A stretch of DNA of 64,000 nt, taken from the NCBI GenBank assembly GCA_030562195.1, contig JAUJPP010000003.1, positions 22,723,398 through 22,787,397 of the forward strand. The letters run 5' to 3'. Positions 35,257-45,657 of the stretch are shown piece after piece; the stretch's first letter is position 1; every line of letters begins with the position of its first letter. Source of the stretch: Nipponacmea schrenckii (lineage: Eukaryota; Mollusca; Gastropoda; Lottiidae). Both the position numbers and the translations under genes were made by a program. Below the pieces are notes generated by a model. It made no database searches and was not told the DNA's origin. It was given only the letters and a program-made list of their open reading frames with translations.

Positions 35257-36770
35257 TTTGGCAAAACGATGTCGACTAAATATTTAACGTTACAACACAC
35301 AATAACAATATTTTGGTCTAAAACACCTCAAATCGTCAAAAATAATGCGTCAGTTCTGATATAAAACACTGTCGGCAACTTTTGCCATAAAGTTATTCAT
35401 GGGTTTCTCACAAATCAAAGAAATATAATAGAAAACACGGTTTAACCTTCAAGGCTCCATTATAGCCTTCGTGCTGTTATCTTGACGTTATGGCTGCAGA
35501 CGTCGCGTCACGTGGGCTGCTTTCGTCGCGCGCATCTATAACATAGTCTCATTCTGCGTGACAAAAAATGGTCTGAACCAACAACTTTGTTAATCACTTG
35601 TGATTAAGAAACTCAAATGGATCTTTTTCGTACCCACTAGCATAGTAAAATTAAAGAAACAGGTTCACTATCTGAGTCTCAGATTATGACTCTTCATCTT
35701 AATACTAGGCCTATAACTTTTATGAAGGAAAAAAGTTCAGTGTGGGTTTTTTTGAACGATTTCCGACCATTCCTAGTACCATAGAATAAACAGTGTTAGT
35801 TATTAATACTAGTACTTTGAAAAATTAATTACATATAATCGAGACCCAAATCAACCCCCGAGAATGAACCTGTTTCTGTGTAGGCTAACAAGTCATGAAA
35901 TTTTTAACAGGTACCTGGTATTGCAGCAATGTTCAATACGTACAAAAACGCGCCCATCTACCATTTCCAATTTTCCAACATCATATAGGACATGTTGAGG
36001 CTTGGTCTAAGCGCTAGACTAATTTAACTTTGCATCAGCGGAACTTATTGTGACGGATTTTTTTTTTTTTTGGCTCTAAAATTGCTATGCCTGATCTGAA
36101 TAATTCTTTCGCGGTTTTTCGTTGTCACTTAACTCAACCGATCAAGTGTTTTGTCAATAAATCTGGCATCTCCTTGTGGGGATTCATATGCTACCGTTTT
36201 TAGCATATTTTGTTATTTTCAATAGAATTTTCAGTAAGTTGACACCATTCAGGATGCCATTAGCTGGAGAGTTAAATGTTCAGCATTTGACAACCATGTC
36301 ATGGAATACCTTATTTATTCACTTTTTTCAGCTTGACCAAGTAATCAGACTTCAAAATTAAACAAAGGTGGGATTGGTAGGAACTAAACATTTGCTCCTT
36401 TCTCCTTAGCTATCTTTCTTTGACTTGCCATATAGCCCAGGTTCCAGGTGCTTTCATCCTGAGGTTGTAGAACTTGGGTATCTACAGTTTGGCCAGCCGT
36501 TAATATTTTTCTTTGGGGCTTTATTTCCAGAACAAAAAATTTGAATTGGACGGGTTACAGCCATTATTGTAAAGGCAACCTTGTCTGGATGGGAACAAGA
36601 GGAGGTATTTTCATCTCAAATGAAAATTATACAATTTACAATGTTTTGGGGATTGTTTACATATTAGAGGATTGCTTTGGTATGTGTGGGGTGCAAAACC
36701 AATATCCTAGAGCATCGATTGATTCCATTGATGGCTTTGAAAAGAAAGGAACAAAGTTATAAAGTGGATT
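35257..36770. other. gene C 5' flank and intergenic DNA to RPL13A
   Basis: Next to gene C the DNA is richer in CpG, with TGACGTTA at 35483-35490, GACGTCGCGTCACGTGGGC around 35500-35517 and an E-box CACGTG at 35509-35514, a likely promoter. From about 35560 to 36770 it is AT-rich; open frames at 36176-36361 and 36541-36762 match nothing and look random. Confidence 0.5.
35483..35520 (-). promoter_or_regulatory. candidate promoter of gene C (CRE-like and E-box)
   Basis: TGACGTTA, GACGTC, GCGTCACG and CACGTG occur within 38 bp, about 230-265 bp upstream of the gene C start codon. ATF/CREB-type sites also occur in front of gene A, suggesting a shared control inherited from the ancestral copy or a chance resemblance. 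Confidence 0.45.
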
Positions 36771-36773
36771 TTT

Positions 36774-36779
36774 TTTATT
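36774..36779 (-). terminator. poly(A) signal of RPL13A
   Basis: AATAAA on the minus strand, 16 nt past the RPL13A stop codon. Ribosomal protein transcripts usually have very short 3' untranslated regions, which fits. Confidence 0.55.
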
Positions 36780-36794
36780 TTCTTTTCCCAATTT

Positions 36795-39700
36795 TTAGTT
36801 GTATCCATTGGCTGCCAAGATTTTATCAAATTCAGCTGTTTTAGCAGCAACATTCTTCCTGGCTTGTGCTTTCAATTTCTGAAAAGTAAAATGACAGTTG
36901 TTGAATGACTGATGGATTAAAAGATAATAAACACCGGAATTTAATAACTATTGCTGTCTCAGATGGTGGTGCATGTATACGATTTTCATCAAACTAGTTT
37001 TCAATTTAGTGAAATTTAACATAATCATCACTGACAGAACACTACAAGAGCATTTATTTTCTTATCCAATATTTTCATCACCACTTAACATCAATAATGC
37101 TAGCTTGGATGAAATTAAATATAGTGGACTTATAGTGTTTATTATGAATTGTACAAAGATGTGCACAAAATTTATTTGCCAACTGAATTAGCCAACAGAA
37201 TGCTTTAATTTGAGAATAAATCTTACAGCTTGATTTTTCTTCTGGGAGAAATATTGAGATGATCTAGTCTTTCTACGTTGTTCCATGGTTTCAATAACAT
37301 GACTGTACTTCCATCCAATTTCAGAAGAAATTCTGTTTAATTCACAGTACTGAAATGGAAAAACAATCATTAGAAATGAGTTACAAATATTCAGAACATT
37401 TGATGAGCACATAGCACTTCAATTCTTCAAACCAAACCCCTCTTCTAAATTATGAAATTTGTTCGGATTTAGAACTGTACAATAGTGTGGACATTTACGT
37501 TTTTGAAATATGGTTGAAATTTATGATCTGTCTCAGATGGTGGTGCATGTATACAATTTTCATTAAATTAATTTTTCAATTTAGTGAATAGAACATAATC
37601 ATCACTGACAGACCTTAAAATTTTAACAACAGACTAGCAGAAAATTTTGTCTAAAATAGGAAATATTAGTTCACTAACAACTTGCAAACTTATTGAACCC
37701 TTAACTTGCCATCAAAATCATAAGTCAACAAGATGCATACCTCTATCACACCTGATGTATAATAATAATTTTAAAAAGATAGATTGCCAGGCAAGGTAAT
37801 TTCACTCAGTAGCAGCAATTGAATTTAAATAATAAATTGGGCAATAACTCAAAAACAATTCATTGAAAATTGTTATCAATGTCATTACTCTCCGAGTTTC
37901 ATCAAATCCATTGAAAAGGTAAAGGATAATATACGTCCACATATTCATCTGGTGATTCCAAAGAAAAAAGCAGGCAGCAATAACCAATCACAGAAGACTT
38001 TCTGATGGGATCACCAATACCACTAGTAGTACAGGGATTCATTTGATGTATACTAAACTTGGTGAATTAAATAATCCTTTAAGGATGGTATTGGATGTCA
38101 ATTTTATTATTTAATTCACATATTCATATGGGCAGATAAAAATCATATTGTATTGAATAAAAGACCTACTTTTCTCTGTGGATTGAGTCTGATAACTCTC
38201 AGGGCCGAGGGTATAATTACCCTCTTCTTTTTATCATAGGGGGCAGGGATACCTTCAAATACAGATAATCTAGCCATAGCTTCTTTACCTCGTACAGTTC
38301 TGTGTGGGATCATACCTAAAATGATACGTTCATACATGTTGACATAAGGAAAGTCATCAGGATCTGGTTTTTAAGATGTATTGTATATAACACTTATCTT
38401 AGAAAATTCAAAATTTTATGACATGAATATAACTTGCTGGAGATTCTATTCTAATACAAAAAAAAATTCTGGAATGTGAATGCAGCCTCTACCCATCCTG
38501 GAAGTGTCAGTCAAGAATTGACTATAAATGGAGAGATATGACAGGATCCATAATTCATCTTGTGCAGAGTTTCGCCGGAAACACTTGACAGCAAAATATA
38601 GGAAAGAAAACCAGCTTTTTCGAATATTGATAAATCGTTTTTCCTTAAGATTGAATAAAAATAAAATCTTAGGCCAGAAAAAAATAGCTGAATTCAGCTA
38701 ATTAGCAATCATCACTGACAGATCTCAAATGGACTGGATATTCAAACTTTCATCCAGTCCAAGAAGAGAAAATTACTAAGTAACGAATTTAACAGTCATT
38801 TTGCTGGAAATGATTCTGCCTCAGATGGTGGTGCATGTATACAATTTTCATTAAATTTATTTTCAATTTAGTGAATTAAACATAATCATCACTGACAGAT
38901 CTCAATTCCATAAAGACTGGGGTTCTTTAATCTTAGTTGCATAAATGACATAAAAGCTGTACCATACCTCTAACAGTTCTGTAGAAGATTTTTCTGGGAG
39001 CTCTAAAATGAAAGGGACCTCTTGAAGGCTTGACATTACATCTCTTTTTAATTAAACTAAGGTATCGATCTGAAAAACAAATTAGTCCATAAGATTTTTT
39101 CAAAAACTAGTCTAAGTAAAATAAACAAAACAGTTATTGCTTTCATAATTTCACTGTTGCTACAGATTTATATAGAATGGAAATGATGACATCCTCAGTA
39201 TCATTCAATGTTCTAATCACATAATTTCACATTATTTATAATCAGACAATGTAGGTAATATAAAACATCATTGGATAGTCATATTACAAAAGGAATAATA
39301 AAAGCTCACATTTAACTGACATGTAAATTGCATGTACCTCAATTCTGTCAACTTTCTTGAGTGGCATTTAGTAATTGTAGAAAAAATATATCTGGACATA
39401 ATTACTTTATTAAAATGCCTTGCAATGTTTCTCCGAGGTACTCCCTTTTATCAAGGAATGATTCTGTCCTTTATTTAAATGGTTTTATAATCCTCAGTAT
39501 AATTCAATGTTCTAATCACATAATTTCACATTATTTATAATCAGACAATGTAGGTAATATAAAACATCATTGGATCATTTAAGAATAATATAGAAGTAAA
39601 CATCCTAGATATAGATTCCAGATTCTATTTGATGGTACTCGTGTATCAGAGATTGTATTGGATACCTATTGGATCTTAAATTGATTGATTAGACTAAAAC

Positions 39701-40696
39701 TGTAAAGTATCATCCTCAGAAATTAATATGTTGTGTTATCATTACAAACATCAAACAATGTAGGATAATAGACATCATTGGATGTATCAAATCATAAACA
39801 TGTTGAATTCGCTTGGCTAATAAAGCCATGTAGTGTATGATGAGGGAAAGTTGAAAGGACATTGGCATAAATCTTTCAGCTTACACTTCTTGGTTTAACC
39901 GAGGAAAGTTGGTAAATACTTACTCTTTTGTCGGTGATATTTTCCTGAAATATTAATTCCCTCACATCGTACAACTGTTACCCTTTGTCCTGAAAGTAAA
40001 ACATTAATAATTGCAAACTAAACCTAAATGATTTGGACCGATTTCATTTCACTGAAAGACCAGTATCCTTAAAATCTAAAGTGTTAAGAAACAACAGTGA
40101 TTTTCTTATTAAGTTTAATTCCTTTAGGCCTATATAACTATATTAAGATTTATATGAATTTAAAGACAAATGAAGTTACCTTGTAGTAAAGTTTTAGCAA
40201 CAGTAGCAGAGAGTCTGCCCAGTAAATGCCCACGGGCATCAATCAAAACTGGCTGAAAGAGATAACGAACCACATGGTTAACAAAAGTAATAATTATTTC
40301 TATACGTCAAGCATTCCATGGGATCAGATAATAAACCCTTCTAAAAGACTGTTATATTCTAGGTTAAATAGTAGATATATTTTGTGAACAATGCACAGCA
40401 TTTCAGAAAGTGAAAATCCAACATATTGTATACTTCCACTGCAGTGCAACCAAAGCAACAGTCAGTAGACAGAACACCACGAAGTGACGAACCGAATTTC
40501 CCTTGCTTAGATGGGACGGCTCTGCTAATTTTGGACGGATCTATACCAACGTTGAACATTTTTCGTAAAGAAAAGGATAAAGGGGGTAATGAAATATAAT
40601 TGTATTTATGTTACAGCAGAATTTCAGCCATTAATTGAAGCAGGTTTTAATTTTTGATGCGCTATAAACAAACAGCACCTTCTTACTGAACAGCAT
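36795..40696 (-). CDS. RPL13A: 60S ribosomal protein L13a (uL13)
   Basis: Seven exons on the minus strand: 40696-40679, 40252-40180, 39989-39924, 39069-38968, 38315-38170, 37349-37227, 36878-36795, giving 612 bp and 203 aa, equal to the human length. Family blocks are clear: [61 protein letters not shown] and GWKY. L13a is a structural component of the large ribosomal subunit. The first exon holds a few codons after a short pyrimidine-tract leader (CTTTTTGCCATC), typical of 5'-TOP mRNAs; an ETS-type CCGGAAGT lies just upstream at 40749-40756. The exon 1/2 junction is ambiguous: a GTAAGA donor at 40686 joined to the second AG (exon from 40248) also stays in frame and gives 199 aa. Introns 3 to 6 host six box C/D snoRNAs. 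Confidence 0.95.
36954..37037 (-). ncRNA. SNORD33: box C/D snoRNA, SNORD33-like, copy 1
   Basis: Lies in RPL13A intron 6. Reads stem CTGTC, box C GTGATGA, internal C' TGATGA, guide CATGCACCACCA, box D CTGA, closing stem GACAG. The guide is complementary to the conserved 18S rRNA segment TGGTGGTGCATG; by the D+5 rule it would direct 2'-O-methylation of a U there, as vertebrate SNORD33 does. Made by debranching and trimming of the host intron. Confidence 0.85.
37527..37612 (-). ncRNA. SNORD33: box C/D snoRNA, SNORD33-like, copy 2
   Basis: Lies in RPL13A intron 5. Same guide CATGCACCACCA and same boxes (GTGATGA, CTGA) as copy 1, closed by TCTGTC / GACAGA. The internal C' has drifted to TAATGA. 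Confidence 0.85.
37775..38145 (+). mobile_element. pearl-like element, degraded copy 3, in RPL13A intron 5
   Basis: Starts with AAAGATAGATTGCCAGGCAAGG, like the copies at 17587 and 20278, and has AATACGTCCACAT-type sequence near 37930 and CATATGGGCAGATAAAAATC near 38120. The 160-bp core is absent and about 155 bp unrelated sequence interrupts the terminal hairpin. It is antisense to RPL13A and appears inert. Confidence 0.6.
38708..38729 (-). ncRNA. orphan 5' end of a SNORD33-like snoRNA
   Basis: In RPL13A intron 4, 22 bp identical to the 5' end of copy 3 (stem CTGTC plus box C GTGATGA and flank). No box D or closing stem GACAG follows within 150 nt, so this is a truncated duplicate, not a working snoRNA. 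Confidence 0.5.
38816..38898 (-). ncRNA. SNORD33: box C/D snoRNA, SNORD33-like, copy 3
   Basis: In RPL13A intron 4. Box C GTGATGA, guide CATGCACCACCA, box D CTGA; stem CTGTC / GGCAG closes with one G-U pair. Same predicted 18S target as copies 1 and 2. Confidence 0.83.
39191..39276 (-). ncRNA. SNORD34: box C/D snoRNA, SNORD34-like, copy A
   Basis: In RPL13A intron 3. Stem ATCC, box C ATGATGT, guide ATTACCTACATTGT directly before D' CTGA, C' GTGATTA, box D CTGA, stem GGAT. The guide matches that of human SNORD34 as I know it (ACCTACATTGT), which directs 28S rRNA 2'-O-methylation in the ACAATGTAGGT segment. The box C with final T is also what human SNORD34 has. Confidence 0.83.
39490..39575 (-). 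ncRNA. SNORD34: box C/D snoRNA, SNORD34-like, copy B
   Basis: In RPL13A intron 3, nearly identical over its length to copy A: ATCC stem, ATGATGT, ACCTACATTGT guide, D' CTGA, box D CTGA, GGAT stem. Spaced about 300 bp from copy A, so a recent tandem duplicate. Confidence 0.83.
39711..39784 (-). ncRNA. SNORD34: box C/D snoRNA, SNORD34-like, copy C (diverged)
   Basis: In RPL13A intron 3, closest to the upstream exon. CATCC / GGATG stem, box C ATGATGT, guide CCTACATTGT before a D' of TTGA (as in human SNORD34), box D CTGA. It is about 74 nt and has diverged outside the guide, so it is probably the older copy. Confidence 0.75.
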
Positions 40697-40759
40697 GATG
40701 GCAAAAAGACCGTTTTCGGGGTTCTCACGTGTTACTTCACGGTGGACACCGGAAGTGAA

Positions 40760-41848
40760 AGACAACTCTAAGCATTTTTTTTGCTGTAGTCTCGCTTGTC
40801 AAAGAATCTTGCTCTGTAGCTAAAGGTAGGCAACTGTACTTGTATTAAATAAGACCACAGTTAGTTTGTGTGTTTTAAATTTAAGTGATGTCCAACGCAA
40901 TTTTCACGAGAAATCGCGGATTCTCTTCTTTCTAGAAACTCAATTTCCATATGTATTTTCATTAATATGCCAGTCACAAGAAAAAACCAATGAAAATAAT
41001 GATATAATAGTGTTAAAGTGAATATTCAAAGATAATATTTGAAACAGAAAACATAAAAATATAGAAGATATTATTATTGCAATTTTACTATCTGAGCTAA
41101 CTATTTCTGTTTTGGAGGATAATGTATAATTTGTAAAACGGATGTCCATTTAAATTTATACATAGTGCCAGAAAGGCAAGGCTGGTATCAAATGATAAGT
41201 TTATTAATGTTTGGCTTTTTTTGAGGCATTGTTACAAAAGAGAAATACCGATAGAGTATCAGAATTCCTGACTGAAAAATTATCACTTTCAGCAAGACAT
41301 AAACATTTCTCTGAACCTCTCCTATGCAATCAGTATTCAAAGTCATCTGTCAAAGTAACACAAAGTTTCAGCATAAACTAGGTAGTTCAAACAAACAAAG
41401 CAAGTTTCTTCTTCAAAATAGTACATTTATTTACATAAACTAATATACAGGCAATGGTCAGAACTAAATATCAATTTTCTACCCACAATTTTGCAATATT
41501 TTTTTTAGTTTGGAACAGTTCTTAACTGAAATGAATGTAAGCTGTTATCTTATATTGTAACTCTCAAAATATTTTGTTCTTTTTACAGCTTGAAATAAAA
41601 CTTTCTTTAAATCTTTCTATGATGCTATTTCATCAATCAGATTTTTAATTTTCCCTTACTGTGCAGAAATAATAAAATTTCAAAGAAGCCAATTAATCTT
41701 TTTTATATTATAAATTACCAAGGGTATTAAAATATTAAAAAGTCAATATTAATTTTGATAAAGTACTTCATCAATTATTTCACTTGTAATCATCACAGTC
41801 ACTCCATAATATATGTGTTAATCCTTGGCTCTCCACTCACTGACTACC
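40760..41848. other. intergenic between ISCU 3' end and RPL13A promoter
   Basis: AT-rich with no exon seen. The right part contains the ISCU 3' untranslated region; a minus-strand AATAAA lies near 41426-41431. The left end is the RPL13A promoter. Confidence 0.45.
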
Positions 41849-44727
41849 CTAATCTTTCTTGTTCTTGATCTTATAATCACTTAGAGCAGCCTTAATAGCA
41901 TCTTCTGCCAACACTAAAATCCAAAAATAATATATATAGAACAATTATTACTAGTTTAGGGTGTTATAAGAGATAATCTCTTATAGAAGCACTGGCCTAT
42001 CAGTTTGATAAGAAATTGTCTTCTTCTGGAGAGATTTACACAATTGATTAATTTTCAAAGAGAATTTTTTCAAAGCGATTACTTCAGGGAGGTAAAGGAA
42101 GGGGGTCTAATCTACCACGTACAAGGATATTACTGAGATTTTTATTCCTTTTGTAAGCAGTCACTAAACGTTTGGTATATATGTTAGGGAATTCATCCTG
42201 GAGTTCTTTATAAAACCGTTTCACAATCACCGCCGCACTTTTGGCTGTAGAATTGTAGGTTGCTACAAAAGGTATAATTTGATTGTCATGCTGGATGTTT
42301 AGGCCGTTAGGTACAACTGTTTCTAATTGGTCTATCCAGAAGCTCTCCCTTTGTAGTCGCTTTGTTTTAGGTTTGATAGTTGTAGAGACTGGAACTTTTT
42401 CAATGGGCATAACAAGAAGATCTTCAATGGAATGTCTAAAACTAATATGAATAAGGCATGGCCTTGAATGAGAGCGCAGACTAGGGCTATTGATAATAAA
42501 TAATGTCATTCATTGATGAATTTCGACGTCATAAATGGCATGTGACGTCAGAAAACGCCCCATCAGCGCAATTTAGATGGCAAGGAAAGAAAACTCTTAT
42601 ACGAGATAAACATGTTTATGGAAATCCTGCATGGAACATTCAGGAAAAATTAAGATTAAACACAAGGCATTTTTATAGGGTGCGAAACATCCATTTTAGT
42701 GTTTGTGAAAGATATGTAACTTATTTTAAGAATTCCAGAATATTCACTCCGAGACTACCTTGATTAACTGCGACCTAGCTGTAAGCAAACATGGCAGCCC
42801 CCATGGCGGCCATCTTTTTTCTCATTTCTTATTAACTGCCAGTGGTGCAAAATTCTTCTGATGCATATTCATGTATACATGTTACCATAATAGAGAGCTG
42901 CGCTCTCATAATAAATGGGAAGATATAATTGTGATTGGCAGCAAATGAATGTCTAGAGTTCTTGAGAAAACTCACAGGATTTTATTGGCAATGAATATTT
43001 TTTTAAGGATAACAATAAAATAGAAAATAGTAAATGAATAGATATCCCAGAAAAGATCCTATAAACCACATAAAATATCCTTGAAAATCTTTTATAGCTC
43101 TAATCCATATAAAATATTCATGAAATATGCCATGTTATTCCATATAAATTGTTTTAATGATAGATGAATAAAATGACTTCTTGTCCAGTAAATTTGAGTT
43201 AAGTAACTCTCAAGTAAAATATTACCTGTCATGGCATACAATACAAGTATTGTGACATTACCTATTGTGATGTATCAATTCACAGGTATATCATGCCGTG
43301 AAACTTACTTGAACAATGTAATTTGACTGGTGGTAAACTGAGCTCTTTAGCAATATCAGTGTTCTTAATCTTGATAGCCTCATCAACCTAAAATAATCAA
43401 ATATATTCAATAATTTACAACAAAATGCTTGAAAGTGAAAGTTGTATACCTCTTTATCATAAGTATTATAAAATATAAATCCACCTGAAACTTGATCAAA
43501 CCATTAAACAAATATCCATATCTTTGCTATCCTGATCCCAATACATGGATGTATCCAATCTGAGTTTAAGTGCATTTATCTTCCATTTAAAATATCATCT
43601 TCACGTATGCATATGTATGAGAGTGTAACAATCAGTATAAACAAGACTGCAAATAATTGACTTACAGATTTTCCTTTGACCCATTCAGTGGCAAGAGAAC
43701 TTGAAGCAATAGCTGATCCACATCCGAAAGTTTTAAATTTAGCATCAACAATCTTTCCATCATCGTCCACTTTAATCTGTAATTAAAAAAAGGTTATCAA
43801 AATAATTATAAAATAAAAAGGGGAATCTGCAAAAGAAACTTTACTAGCAGTGAAATTCTGTCTAGATGACATTTTTGTTAAATGAAATTTAAATTCAAAT
43901 TTGTGACAGTCATGCATCAGAACCCAAAATTGGTTATTGTGTTTAGTCGACTAAACCACATGACACCACATCTTTATTATTTTTATTGACGAGTTGACAA
44001 GCTGAGTGGTAGTCCTGGTTATACCTGTAACTTCATAACATCGCCACAAGCAGGTGCTCCTACTAATCCAGTTCCAACATCCTTATCTTTTTTATCCATT
44101 GACCCAACATTTCGAGGGTTTTCATAATGGTCTATTACCTGAAAGTGAAACAAAAAGGAATTAGTTTAGCTTACAAGAGGTTATATTCAAAGAACCTTTT
44201 TATCGTGAGAGTGATCAAACAAGGTCTAAATAAGCCATTTTTAAGAAAAACGGTGTCAGTCTGAATTACATATCTACATGATGCCCAGTTTAAACACATA
44301 TAATAGCATGATTACAAAGATAAAGCTGTGGTTTAGCCAACTCAACAAGTTGAGAGTACATCATTTGAATCAGAACATCCCGCCTCATATCACCAGAGAC
44401 ATCTTCATCTACAATGGCCTTCAAGCCCTTGGTAACAAAGTATTAAAGTTTCATGTATTCTACTTTTAAATTCACTTTACCACATTTCTTTACATAACTT
44501 TAGTATAAGAAAACATGGCGTCCCAAATGGCTAAAACAAATCAATTTCTAGAAGAACTGCGTAACATTTCACATAATCCCACGCAAAATAGCAAATGAAG
44601 CTATAAATCAAGACTTAAACATTCGATAACCACTTACATTTTTGTGATAAAGTGCAACTTGAATTGCAGATCGAGAGTCACTACCGAAAAGTCGCAGACT
44701 TTGTCCAACACCTCTAATTAACGCCAT
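41849..44727 (-). CDS. ISCU: iron-sulfur cluster assembly scaffold protein ISCU
   Basis: Five exons on the minus strand: 44727-44638, 44138-44025, 43776-43666, 43387-43309, 41913-41849, total 459 bp, 152 aa. The scaffold on which cysteine desulfurase NFS1 and frataxin build [2Fe-2S] clusters in mitochondria. The three cluster-ligand cysteines are present in GAPACGDVMKLQ, KTFGCGSAIASSS and LPPVKLHCS, with the Asp of CGD, the His next to the last Cys and the LPPVK chaperone-binding motif. The first 30 residues (MALIRGVGQSLRLFGS) are basic and Ser-rich, a fitting mitochondrial presequence. The first three introns are phase 0 and the last is phase 1. The last intron (1.4 kb) carries a retroelement fragment. 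Confidence 0.95.
42084..42420 (-). pseudogene. retroelement ORF fragment (Penelope-like, tentative)
   Basis: In ISCU intron 4, same strand. The frame contains RESFWIDQLETVVPNGLN, then IPFVATYNSTAKSA, LQDEFPNIYTKRLV and NKNLSNILVRGRL, and ends in a stop. RExFWI..L.T..P.GLN followed by an NL..LVR tail is typical of the C-terminal end of retroelement proteins with a GIY-YIG-like part; I assign Penelope-like only tentatively. No reverse transcriptase is left. A related tail is at 45377-45657. Confidence 0.5.
42503..42830. promoter_or_regulatory. promoter-like patch in ISCU intron 4
   Basis: CGACGTCAT (around 42527) and TGACGTCAG (42542-42550) lie close together, and ATGGCAGCCCCCATGGCGGCCATC (YY1-like ATGGCGGC) is at about 42790-42813. 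No gene is visibly attached, so function is unproven. Confidence 0.25.
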
Positions 44728-45171
44728 GCTAAAAAATTAATGTTTACATTCAAGGTCAAGGTCAGGGTTAGTGCGCATTAGGCTCGATTTCTGTCCTTGC
44801 TGCTTATGGGGCAAATTTGCTTTTTAATATATAGATGAATGTCAGTTGCTGTAGAAACTTAGGTTTTAATACCGTAGTTTTTGTCTGGATTGCTAAATAA
44901 TGGAAGACATGTGAGATATAGTTCTTCGGAATAATATTACTGTCTGTAAATTGTCCCTTAAATAGAGTTTTCTCCCCTAGATTACCCTTCGTTACCTGAG
45001 TTAAAGATCAAGAAAACTGATAGTCGACTTTCATTATGAAACAAATGTGAAATGGGTTAAAAAAAAAGCTGAGATTTACCCACTATCAGTAGTATGGGCT
45101 AATAGATGGGCAAAGATAACATGCGAAACATCACCTCAGCGCATTCATAAAGAAAAGTAAATAATTCGAAC
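44728..45171. other. ISCU 5' flank
   Basis: Upstream of the ISCU start codon; begins AT-rich with a TCAAGGTCAAGGTCAGG direct repeat near 44752-44768 (nuclear-receptor half-site type AGGTCA). No exon seen. The right end joins the duplicated segment beside the Harbinger-type element. Confidence 0.4.
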
Positions 45172-45376
45172 TGTAAAATTTGAGCATTGCTACCCTCTGT
45201 AGTATTTAAATCAATCTTTATTAGTGAAATTGAGCCAGGTCTTAGGCCCTGTTTATATGGAGCGGGCTGGCCCGGGTGGCGGGCTGGCTCGGTTTGCCGG
45301 GATACTCGGTCGTGACGTCATCCTCACACTTTTCTTTTAACTTAAAATATTCATGTTTATATGGACAACGGGCTGG
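45172..45376. repeat. 205-bp direct duplication, left copy
   Basis: Near-identical to 45658-45862. Contains about 70 bp of host flank, the TTA target site (45242-45244) and the first 132 bp of the Harbinger-type element including its terminal repeat. Confidence 0.85.
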
Positions 45377-45657
45377 TCTTCAAGAGAAATTTCCTCATGT
45401 CTATAAACAGAAAATGATAGTGGCATATTCAAAAAATCAGAACTTAAATGACAACCTTGTTCATAGCAAACTAAAAATAATCTGTACTTAACAGGTACTA
45501 TACTCCTCGCCCATCGGGCGAGTTATTTTATTTTTCTAATTTCAGATCAGAAGAGAAGAAAATCATCCAACAGATCCAGATCCCAATTTCTCAATAAGAT
45601 ATTTGTTCCACCCTAGGCCTGTACATTTGGGAGATTCAATCCCTCCCTTCCCCGAAA
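45377..45657 (+). pseudogene. retroelement 3' fragment between duplicated segments
   Basis: 281 bp flanked by the 205-bp direct duplicates. Its first 105 bp encode LQEKFPHVYKQKMIVAY, KNQNLNDNLVHSKLK and a stop, matching the tail of the fragment in ISCU intron 4 (LQDEFPNIYTKRLVTAY, KNLSNILVRGRL). After the stop there is a 7-bp GC-rich hairpin, CTCGCCCATCGGGCGAG (45516-45532), followed by a T-rich stretch. This looks like the 3' end of a 5'-truncated insertion. Confidence 0.6.

Noticed and set aside
45516..45532. Rho-independent terminator
   Set aside because: The hairpin and T-rich tail look like one, but this is eukaryotic DNA; it more likely belongs to the retroelement 3' end.
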